A program made the translations under genes and the position numbers. A stretch of DNA of 64,000 bases from Fomes fomentarius. Taxonomy: Eukaryota > Basidiomycota > Agaricomycetes > Polyporales > Polyporaceae. Under the pieces are notes generated by a model that made no database searches, was not told the origin of the DNA, and saw nothing but the letters and a program-made list of their open reading frames with translations. The stretch's first letter is position 1. The number at the start of each line of letters is the position of its first letter. The stretch is taken from NCBI GenBank assembly GCA_022606135.1, contig JABYQN010000011.1:1-64000 (forward strand). Direction: 5' to 3'. Below, piece after piece: positions 23,076 through 32,327 of this stretch.

Positions 23076-25701
23076 ATGGCCGCTCCTCCAGTTCCGCCCA
23101 GACCGTTTGAAGACTACGACCGACAGCCCTCTTCTCCGCCTGCTGTTCCCCCTCTTCCCCCCGATTACAACCCAGATCAGTACTCATCTGGCCCACACTA
23201 CGAACATCCACTGGTTGCTCCTCGTCCCCAGAAACTCCAGCCAGATCTCCCCTCCAACGTGCGTATTCCGTCTTCTTCTCCAACTATCATATCTTTACCA
23301 TCCTCTACAGATGGCCCGTTCCCTCGACGAGCAGTTGGCTTCTCCCCATCCACCCCCTGCCGTAAACATCGCCTCTTTCCCTCAACCCGTATTCAACCTC
23401 TCTTATAACTCACAGTCTCTCGGCTTCCCTCCTCCTCAAGCCCCTCCTCTCTCCCGCGGTCCCAGCCCTCTCCCTCCACCTCAGGGCTCAGACTGGGCTC
23501 CCTGGTCCCCACCCACATCTCAACCAATCCCGCCTTCCTTCCCCACTCCATTCGCACCTTCTTCTCCCCCCAACCATGTCAGGTCATCATCCAGCTCCTT
23601 CTCAAACATGAACCTAGCTCCCCGTACTTCCTCTCCTCTTTCCACCCCATCCGGTGCCCGCGATGGCCCACCGTCCCTCACCGCACCCGTCCCCACCCTA
23701 GCCATCCTCTCCGTCCAACAGTCCGCCATTCAGCAACCAAACGCTGACCCTGCACGCAAGATCGCATGGTCCAGAGACGTCCTCTCACTCGTCGATCGCG
23801 CTCAGCAGCTCCACTCCCGCGCCAGTCCAACATCCACCGATCCCATAGTTGGTCCCGCTCAGATCGATGACCCCGAACTTCAAAAGCTCGTCAATGTCGC
23901 TCTCCCAATCATTCTCCAGCTCTCGTCCCAGATCCCCCCAGGCCCACTTCCACCCTATGCTGCCGAGGCCGTCTACATGCGCGCACTGTGCGCCTCAACC
24001 GGTATTTATCCTCAATTCATCCCTCACGACCCTCGCACTGCTTTCCGAGACTTCGAGCGTGCCGCAAAGTCGGGCCATCACGCCGCATGGTTCAAGCTTG
24101 GACGCGAGTACGAGAACTTCAACGATGTCCAGCACGCTAGGGACTGTTTCGAACGCGGGATGAAGAACGGCGTGGAGAGTTGTTTTTACGTACGCCCCCT
24201 CATCTGTCTCAAGCTATTACTTTTCTCTTTCTCACCAATGCCTTCTAGCGCCTCGGTATGGCACATCTCATGGGTCAGCTCGGCTTTCAGTCAGACCCAC
24301 AAGCAGCCCTGCCACTTCTCAACCGCGCCGCGACGCTCGCAACGATCGATGTGCCCCAGCCTGCGTACGTCTACGGCCTCCTGCTCCTTAACGAGTTCTC
24401 GCACGTGTCCATTCCCCCGCACGTCATCCAACCCTTCCTTCCCCCGGGTACAACTCCCGCAGAAGAGGCACGCAAGCACCTCGAGCGCGCCGCATACCTC
24501 AACTTCGCACCGGCGCAATACAAGCTCGGACATGCGTATGAGTTCGCAACGCACCCCTTCCCGTTCGACGCGCTTCTTAGTGTCCAGTATTACTCGCTCG
24601 CGAGCCAGCAAGGCGAGGTCGAGGCGGATATGGCGCTCAGCAAATGGTTTCTGTGCGGTGCGGAGGGCGCCTTTGACAAGGACGAGGGTCTGGCGTGGAC
24701 TTTTGCCGAGAAAGCCGCACGCAAGAATCTCCCTGCCGCGGAATTTGCGCTCGGGTATTACTCTGAAGTGGGCGTTGGCGGCCCCAAGGACATCGATGCC
24801 GCGCGCAAGTGGTACACAAGGGTGCGTACGTTGACATCAATGCGCGAGCGCATTGCGTCCGGAAGCATGTACAAAAGTATTGACATGATTGCGTTTGTCC
24901 TCATACACAGGCTGCACAGCACGGCAACGCAGACGCGCAGGAACGGTTGCAAGCTCTGTCACAGCCCACACCGCAGGCGTTGTCGCGCGAACAGCACGAG
25001 AACCTTACCGATGCAAAGCTCGTCCGCAAGCGCACGCAGGCGAAGCAGCGGTCAGAAGCTGTCGGAGGAGCACCCCCGTACCAGCCATGCCTGCAACGCA
25101 GCGCACACAGATCGTAAACAACATTCGAAAGAACTCCATCGCCCTCGGTCGTCCGGCGGGCGGTCCGCCTCCCGGCCCCGCCGAATGGAACAGGCAAGGT
25201 GCCATCACCAATTCACCACCGGGGATGGGTCAAGGCGCACCTCTCCCGCCCTTGAACGAGTACGCAAACGCGAACGGTCCCCGGCGAGCGTCTGGCACTC
25301 CCGGCGTACCTCTCGGTCCAGGAGGGACCCAACGTCCATACCCGCCACAGAACAGCCCCCGACCGAACTACCCTGCAAGTGCTGCGCCGCCAGCACAACC
25401 CCACGCCCACCACCAGCATCCTGCACACCAGCGATATGGTTCAGCTGGTCCGGGTCCGGGTCCGGGTCCTGGCCCCGGGTCCTCCCCGCGGCCCGCGGGT
25501 ACGCCTCCACTGCGACGGCCTGGGGCTGGTGGGGCTGGGCAGCAGCCTCAGCAGCCTCAGTCGCGACCTCCTCAACAGCCTTTGCAGGAGGCTCAACCGG
25601 CCACGCAGCAGAAGTTGCCGCACAAGGGCCCGCAGACGTTCGCGGAGATGGGGATCGCGACCCAGAAGCTCGAGGATGACTCGAACTGTGTCATGATGTG
25701 A
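23076..25701 (+). CDS. SKT5: Chitin synthase activator Skt5/Chs4, Sel1-repeat protein with CaaX tail; apparent 1-nt frameshift near 25077
   Basis: Skt5/Chs4 binds and activates the class IV chitin synthase (Chs3) at sites of growth and septation. The start MAAPPVPPRPFEDYDRQP opens a long Pro/Ser-rich region. An intron follows at LPSN|MARSLDEQL. Then come Sel1-like repeats: ALCASTGIYPQFIPHDPRTA, AAKSGHHAAWFKLGREYE, AYLNFAPAQYKLGHAYE, ASQQGEVEADMALSKWF, AARKNLPAAEFALGYYSE and AAQHGNADAQERL. The C-terminal part is Pro/Gly/Gln-rich with a PGPGPGPGPGPG run and ends NCVMM; the last four residues form a prenylation CaaX box, as in yeast Chs4. Exon 4 (24911-25701) begins in one frame (KLVRKRTQAKQRSEAVGG) but the conserved tail (TQRTQIVNNIRKNSIALGRP) is one base out of phase; one base seems to be missing at CCCCCG (25073-25078). 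Without it the frame would stop at an early TAA near 25120 and lose the CaaX box. Confidence 0.92.
25073..25078 (+). other. Apparent single-base deletion in SKT5
   Basis: A run of five C followed by G sits exactly where the frame of the Sel1 region and the frame of the CaaX-bearing tail part by one base. No intron can be placed. It is the same type of lesion as in the exporter and polyketide synthase. Confidence 0.7.
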
Positions 25702-26180
25702 GGCGGGCACGTTCTACGTGGATGTACAAATAGTTTGCGTGTGTCGCAACAGTGGTAGAAGTAAGCGAGCCGATGTATTGAACCATTTGCCGTTATGCTT
25801 GGCTCAGTTGGTTGTTGGCGTTGAACGTTGACGTTGAGGCTCCGAGGAGGTTCTGAACAAGCTTGTGATTTTAGACTCGGCACAGGACGCTCAGCGTTCA
25901 CAACTAAGACTCGGCATTCAAGTCTTAAGCAGTTATACTGGAACGACGATGGAGACGATCTCAGACATCCGGACGAAGGGTCCAAAGCTCATCTAGCAGC
26001 TTCGTTCGGGCACAACTACGACATGTTGTTGTCTCTCCTGCTCCTCCCGGTCTGAACTGAACCATTGTCTTGAAAAGGCTTGTGTCGCATCATTACCAAT
26101 AACTAAGATGGCTTCCTCATATCTGACTGCGAGGCAAGTGGGTATTGAATAATTGAAGGGCCGTGCCGCTCCGAGGCTCG
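25702..26180. other. Intergenic, no gene seen
   Basis: About 480 bases between the SKT5 stop and the first ATG of the kinase remnant. No motif supports a gene. Confidence 0.5.
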
Positions 26181-26954
26181 ATGCTTGACGATGCAGGCTA
26201 TCAAGTAGCGACACTGTTCCGTGCATTGTGCATGTGTCTCCAGGCCCTGGACGACTACTACGCCGAACTAATCAAGTCGAGTGAAGTTCCCAAGCTGCAA
26301 AAGGCCGTCGTTGGGGTTCGGCCTGGTCCTCCCGCATCCGCTTGTACAATGCACATCGTCGATCCACCCCCCATCATCGAGCCTCATTTCAGGACCTACC
26401 ATGATAAAGCTGGCAAGACCGTGACGCTCACCTACACACGACGGCTGGCGCGGAAGTTCCCCCTAAAGGCGGTCTTTGTTGCAAACGCCCAGATCGATTC
26501 CCAGGCTCCGTTCAAGGTCGTGGTAAAAATTACCAAGACGTATGACCGCGCCGCGCATGAACTTCTCGCAGAGATGTCGCAGGCACCGAAGCTGCACTAC
26601 TGTGAAGAGGTCGAGTCGGTCGGGATGTATGTGGTCGTGATGGACTACGTGGATGGTAAGTAGGTCGACGGCGTCCTGGACAATCCGGTACACATTGCTT
26701 CGCTCCGGAAAGCTATCGAGGCACTGCATGCTAAGGGCTTCGTGTTTGGAGATCTGCGGCCCCCGAACGTGTTCCTTGTGGGTAAGCTGGTGGTACTGAT
26801 CGACTTTGATTGGTGCTGTGTGGAGGGCAAGGGGCGATATCCGAGTGACATCTTGCTTGTGAAGGGGGCATGGCATGCTGATGTTTGTGGAGGGGGACTG
26901 ATGAAACGGGAGCACGACGAGTTCCATTTGAGACTGCTCATGGGCAAGGAGTAG
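26181..26954 (+). pseudogene. Protein kinase-like remnant with in-frame stop
   Basis: A C-terminal piece of a eukaryotic-type kinase of a family often multiplied in basidiomycete genomes. The frame runs through TRRLARKFPLKAVFVA and AAHELLAEMSQAPKLHYCE to the hinge-like MYVVVMDYVDGK, then hits TAG at 26661-26663. It continues in the same phase with VDGVLDNPVHIASLRKAI, the catalytic-loop-like FVFGDLRPPNVFL and the metal-binding-like LIDFDWC, ending at 26954. The glycine loop and lysine lobe of a normal kinase are not visible, so it is also N-terminally truncated or divergent. A splice explanation is poor: GTAAGT overlaps the stop, but no acceptor restores the same phase without losing conserved residues. 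It lies beside a repeat-bearing stretch. Confidence 0.7.
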
Positions 26955-27455
26955 GCTACCTGTCTTAGCGTTCTTTTTATGGTGATAGCACTCGGGTGAG
27001 CTCTTCTGAATGCTTGCATTAGTCCAGCAGGCTTGACATCAATTGGTGTAGTGTGAGTCGGGTTTGGTCTTGGGTATGCAGGAAGTGTGGGTTATCACCC
27101 TCGCAGTCTATGATTTCGACACATTGACACTCACTGCACAGCGACTTTGCCTCCGAGCGCTCTGTCAACGTCGAGCACGAACGGATGAGCATCCCACGGA
27201 GAATGTGACCGCCACCGCCACCGAGAGTACGGATGACGGAGGTTGAAGATGTCCCCCTCGAGTTGATGTCACCGCATGATGCACAGCTTGCGGATACCAA
27301 CACCCAGATAGAGCTGATGTAGCAGTTGGACCGCGGAACATTGGGGCAGTTCACTGATCTGAGAAGGAATTGCCAGTGAAAGTCCCACTGACGAGGATTG
27401 CCATTATGGACATTGGAGCAGCCATGAGTACTTGTGAGCTAGCCTTGTCCGGAGG

Positions 27456-27486
27456 GCCACTTCAGCACTGTAAGTGCTGAAGTGGC
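27456..27486. repeat. Perfect 14-bp inverted repeat with 3-nt loop
   Basis: GCCACTTCAGCACT (27456-27469), GTA, then its exact reverse complement (27473-27486). It is GC-richer than its surroundings and not next to a stop codon of a recognised gene. Confidence 0.95.
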
Positions 27487-27977
27487 ACTTGTAGGTTGCT
27501 AGCTGACTCAATATGCTGTCCTCTCATAGCCCTTGGGTGGTGGCATTTGCGTCAACCTTTCAAAGATGGACAGGATCATCAAGAATCCATGGTATGTTCT
27601 GTTGGACCTCATAGGTCCTGTGCCCTGGTCAAGCCCCCAGAATGTGCTCTAGGGGGTGCCACCCACTCCTTTCATGGGTAACTCCCTTTCATCCTTCCAC
27701 ACATTCCCTAATTCCTTCACTGCACCATTATCTTTGCCAATTTGTCCCTCCTTCCCTATTCGACCTGTGACTATGCAAAATATTCACACACAGGGTCATG
27801 ACAGGTGCTCTGCACCTCAGTTGAGAGCACTAGCTCATGTATTGACTTCTGCACTCTCCATGAATTTTTTGAGTGTCTCTGTATGTTTTGTTGATTTCTG
27901 TGTTTGGAAGTACTGTACAGTTCATTCCCATGCACTCCTGCACTGTAGACAGTTGCTGTGTTGAGCTCTGGAGTCCC

Positions 27978-28055
27978 TTAGACTTCACAGAGCTCAACAT
28001 AGGTGGATAGTATTATTCTCTGCAATATATTAGACTTCACAGAGCTTGACATAGG
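27978..28055. repeat. 26-bp direct repeat, two copies
   Basis: TTAGACTTCACAGAGCT followed by NNACATAGG occurs at 27978-28003 and 28030-28055 with two mismatches, 52 bases apart start to start. The first copy overlaps the right arm of the inverted repeat GTTGAGCTCT (27960-27969) / AGAGCTCAAC (27989-27998). Confidence 0.9.
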
Positions 28056-28473
28056 CCATTGTGATTGCTCTGAGGCACACTGCAGTCAACACCATTGACT
28101 ACATCCAAGGGCATCTTGATCTGGCATGTATTGACATGGATGAAAAGCATATCGGAGCAAGACACTCATCCGAATCGTGATCAGCCTCCGGGAGGGACAG
28201 TCCTATAACTACAACTTGTCTTCATCCAACTGGAACCCATCCATGGTGTGGACAAGGAACCAAACGTTCATAGGCAATCATGCGTATATTGGTACTAGCG
28301 GTTAGGGTACGATCTGGGCAGACGGATCCAGACAAGTGTTCTGAGTTCCATAGCAGCAATTGCAGAGCGAGGTGAACCATACACAACACAAGGCATACGC
28401 ATGCCACGAGAAAAAAAAACGCAGACGCGAAAGGTATAAGGTATACACATACTTCCGCGGGACACCCACGTAC

Positions 28474-31400
28474 TCAGAGATCGGACCCGACCGCGTCGAC
28501 GACGTAGAGCACCTGCTGTGGCCGCACAAAAAGGCCTCTCGACTCGGAGCTCGACATGTCCGACACCGCCGGCGAGACGCTCCTCAGCCGCTTCGCCCGC
28601 TCCACGCTCAGCTGCTCGCCCTCGCGCTTCAAGCTCCCCCTCCCGCTGTTATCCTTGCCCAACGATTTCAACCAGTCATTCCGCCTCCGCCTCGCGGTCG
28701 TCGAATCTCCGCCGTACTCCCACTCAGACGACGCGCCGATGTCAAAGTACCGGATCCCGCCCCACGTCCCGTCGTGCCACTGCCGCCCGTCCAGCTTGTC
28801 GTCCGTCCAGGCGTCGTTCATCGGCACCTCGACGCCGACCCACGGCCCAAGCTCGCCCTCGACTTCGCCAATGTACCGTGCATATGCCCGGAACCGTGCC
28901 TTCTTGGACGAGATGATGCACGGGATCCCAACTTCGAGCGTGGCCCCGAGTGGGAGCCGCGCGGACGTCGTGCTGCTCTCGAGGGAAGTGGCGCCCTCGC
29001 GAATAGTGTCGGCGGAGGACTTCCGTTTGAGCGACTCGCGCACGGTCGAGATGCTGCTCGACGAGACGACGCTTGCATGTTTCTCGTGAGACTTTGTTGG
29101 CGCTGTTGATGGTGCTGGGGACGTGTTGGGCTTCGCCTTGATAGTCCCCCCAGCAGTAGTATCCGCTTCGCCGTTCGTCTTCGCAGCAGAAGTGGCCACT
29201 TTTGACGCAGCAGGAGTTCCAGACGTCGACCGTGCGACAGATTTCCGCGTCGCCGTCGACTTGGTGGAGATAGTTGACCGGATGGACGCCGTCGAAGTGG
29301 TACGCTTTGCCACAGCACCGAGTTTCGGCGGTTCGATTGGCTTTCCACCCTTGATCGATGGAGTCGTCCTCGAAGCGACGGATGGCGGGCGCTTCGGCAC
29401 ACGCGGAGTGCTAGCACCCGTCGTGTGCACGCTGGTGGTGGAGATGGATGACGCCGCAGACGACTTGCGTGTCCGGCCGACGCTGCTGGGGGTGAGTTCT
29501 GACCTGGCTGTCTCGAACGCGGTCGAGTTCGCGCTTGTTGTAGCGGTGGAGAGCGTCGAGGCTCGGGAGGAGCCCGACACGCTCCGCAGTGTGGATGGAC
29601 CAGGGCCAGCGACACCTCTGCGGATTGTCGACGCCGTCGAGCGAGTGGACTTGATGGACGCCGCCACGGATTTCGGTCGCGGTGGCCTGTCCGTAGTCGC
29701 GGTAGAGTGGACGGAAGCAGTGCTCTTGCGCACAGCGGCAGTAGATAGACTACTCCTGGGAATCGGACTAGGGCTAGGCGAGAGAGGAGACTTGGCGCGG
29801 TCCGTATCCGCCAAACTGGCACGCGAAGGCGAAGGCGTGGTATGTGACGGAGTGAGTTTCGAGTCCGGCCTGAGACTGCTTGGGGAGAGAGGGACACGGC
29901 GCGAGATCGTCGTCGTCGTGAGGCGGGAGGTGGTCGAGTGCGTGCTCCGTGCGACCGAGCGCACGGAAGCGGCGGAGGATCGGACGGCGAGGTCGCGGCC
30001 AGTGACGGATTTGGCGACGCTACGCATAGAGTGCAAGCTGACTGTATCTGACCCGTCCTCGATCTTCGAGACGGGACCGTTCCGGACGGTGAGCTTGCCG
30101 CCTCGGGCTGTCGAGGACGGGGACGCGGGCATCAGCAGTTCTTGTTCGTTCGGGAGCTCCAGCTCTGAAAGGGTGTAAGTATGCGCGTGAGTTGAGCATA
30201 TGGACGAGACCCACCATTGGCGATTTCTTTCGCCGCCCAGGGCTCCAGGCCAGCGAACCCATCGTCTTGTTTGATTGTGAGCCAGCGTCTGCGGATGTAT
30301 CGGATGATGTCCATGCGTGCCTGCTCGGCTTGCACCCGGACATGAGAGGTAGACGATAGTAGGGCTGCCTCGGGATCGGTAGGATGTGGCTTTAGCAGCA
30401 CCAAGTCGACGACAGCCTAACGCGGGGCCGAGCTGAGCAGGAGCGAGGGATGTAACAAAAAAGTCGATAGCACTCACCTGATAGGCCATGGCAGCATTCT
30501 TCTCGTTCAAGCCTCTCCTGAGCGATTCCAAAAGCATCTCCACCTTCTCGCCGTCTTCGAACCTGACACCGTCAGCTTCCATGATCTCCATCCATTCCGG
30601 CTGTTCGAAGCAGTCAGCGGCTTGGGTGGCAACGACATCGTCGATCGTCTTGCGTGCGGCTGTGACCATGTCGCGCACGGTATCACCCCACGTGTCGATA
30701 ACGGTATCGAGTTTCTTGAGCGCAGCCTGGGAAGCGGCGAGCAAGGCAAACACGTTCATTGGCGTCGTGCGCTTGGCGAGACCCTTGAGTAGGCCATCGC
30801 GCGTCTTCTGTGGGAGGGCAGCGAACTCGGAGGTGCACCAGCCGTCACCAAAGAGGCCGACGAGGGCGCGGCGGGCGCCGCGTTCGAGGTGGGGGTTCTT
30901 GACGTCGTCAAGGATGGAGAATTCGAGGACGCGGGGAGCACGGCGGGCGCATTGGCGGCATCTGCAACCGCCGGTGCCCCATTTGCCGCCAGTGATAGCC
31001 TCGTACTCGGAGAACTCGAGGAAGGCGTGGAAGAGACCGTGGAGCATCTCCTGGACGATGCGGGCCTGGATCTCGTCATAGAGGGTATCGAGGGAGAGGT
31101 ATGCGGCAGAGCGCATGATGTGGAAGGCGGTGTCGAGGTCGAAGGTGCGATGGGAGAAGATGAGGGTGCCGGTGTAGATGAAGCCAAGGGTGAAGTGGAG
31201 GGAGGCGGGGGTGAATGGGGGAGAGGGGAGGTTGAGGGTGAGGGGCTCGCCAGGAGAGTGCTTGACGCCCCATTGGAGGAGCTGGGTGGAGAAGTAGGGA
31301 GAGCGGGAGGCAAGGATGAAGCGGTGGGAGGAGAATATGGCGGTCGCGCTTTCATGGTTGGTGGACGAGAAGGAGCCGGTGAGGGATATGCGGACATCGG

Positions 31401-32054
31401 AGTAGAGTCTGGAACGCCACATGAAGACGAGGTCTTTGCGGAGCTTGTCAACACGGGCCTCGTCTGTGCCATGGCCTTGTTCAGGGTTCTCCTCGAAGAG
31501 GAATTCGAACTGTTCGGCCCAGCCCTTGCCGGTGTAGAGGTACTCGAGTTCATTGGTGAAGATGGTGGGGTTGATGGTGGTGGGTAATCGGAGGAGGGCG
31601 CCGTTGGCGGGATTAGTGGATGGAGAAGGGGAGATAGCACGATATGGGGAAGGGGAAGGGGAACGAGATGGGGAAGCGAAGTCGAGACCAAGAGTCAAGG
31701 AGAGTGCGGACTGAGCGGGAAGGGAACCGGTGGGAGAAGAGGAGTAAGGAAGAGGAGAGGGAGCAGGCGGGGGCTTGAAGGAGAAATAGCGAGCTTGAAA
31801 GGAGGGAGGAGCACGGGCGTAGACAACAGCTACCAGCACAGTCAGTACGAGCTCGGAGGGAGAGAGAAAAACATACCTTTATGGCCCCAGATTTCCTCAC
31901 CCGGCTTTGCGTCGTCTGACTGCAGCTCCCAGACGACATCCGCAAAGCGGTCCTTTGCATGGTCAAAGAGAGCCTGGAGGTCGTCTTGCCAGTGGGCAGT
32001 TGAGATCCGAGTTGCCTCCTGTAGGCCGGGGGGAGTAGCAGTAGTAGGGGCCAT
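28474..32054 (-). CDS. BTB/POZ domain plus C-terminal CAP-Gly-like domain protein
   Basis: A protein of roughly 1,140 residues in four exons. It starts MAPTTATPPGLQEATRIS, then joins WGHK|AVVYARAPPSFQARYF. The BTB fold is visible as YSDVRISLTGS, IFSSHRFILASRSPYFS, FTLGFIYTGTL and a helical tail AYLSLDTLYDEIQARI. A Cys-rich patch GGCRCRQCARRAP follows. Introns sit at AMAYQ|AVVDLVLLK and AAKEIAN|ELELPNEQ. The long middle is Ser/Thr/Arg/Ala-rich low-complexity sequence with many SVRS, SIRST and TTSR repeats, basic and typical of microtubule-binding tails. Near the C terminus LEVGIPCIISSKKARFRAYA and GEVEGELGPWVGVEV fit a CAP-Gly fold, with a divergent groove (TWGGIRYFDI). This suggests a microtubule plus-end or cullin-adaptor role; neither is proven. 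It shares a divergent promoter with the condensin gene. Confidence 0.85.
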
Positions 32055-32327
32055 AGAAGAGAGAGAGAGCCGGGCAAAGGCCCAGATGAGATGAAAAGGG
32101 TATCAGAGTATGTCGCCTGAACAGAGCGCAGACGGAGCGTATCACACTCAGAGTCTCAGTCTCAGTCAGTACATGCTCACTCTCATCTCCAACGCCCGTC
32201 GTCCACGAGGCAACAATGTGACACATTCGCGTGACGGACGCGGGTGTGACGACGCGAACGCGGTTGAAGCCTCCTCCCACCCACTCCTCCCTCTTCCTCC
32301 TACTACCGGTACCCTCCGCCCACGCTC
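32055..32327. promoter_or_regulatory. Divergent promoter region, BTB/CAP-Gly gene and condensin gene
   Basis: 273 bases between opposed start codons. It contains a short CAGTCTCAGTCTCAGTC-like repeat near 32150-32167 and pyrimidine-rich sequence just before the condensin start. No TATA box is obvious. Confidence 0.55.

Larger units (their letters stand above)
26955..28473. other. 1.5 kb repeat-bearing, more AT-rich stretch without a gene
   Basis: Composition shifts visibly towards A+T from about 27400 to 28130. The stretch holds a perfect hairpin (27456-27486), a short inverted repeat (27960-27998) and a 26-bp direct repeat (27978-28055). No open frame resembles a transposase, reverse transcriptase or integrase. 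It is most simply the remains of a non-autonomous or degraded element. Confidence 0.5.

Noticed and set aside
25078..25101. A 24-nt intron (GTACCA..GCAG) to explain the SKT5 frame change
   Set aside because: It is far shorter than any other intron here (about 50 nt or more) and lacks room for a branch site; a missing base is simpler.
26661..26670. Reading the TAG in the kinase as part of an intron starting GTAAGT
   Set aside because: The frame continues in the same phase with conserved residues directly after the stop, and no nearby acceptor keeps them.
29123..30178. 351-codon plus-strand frame opposite the BTB/CAP-Gly gene
   Set aside because: It is the antisense of the Ser/Thr-rich exon. 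The minus-strand reading has BTB and CAP-Gly features and correct intron phases; this one has none.
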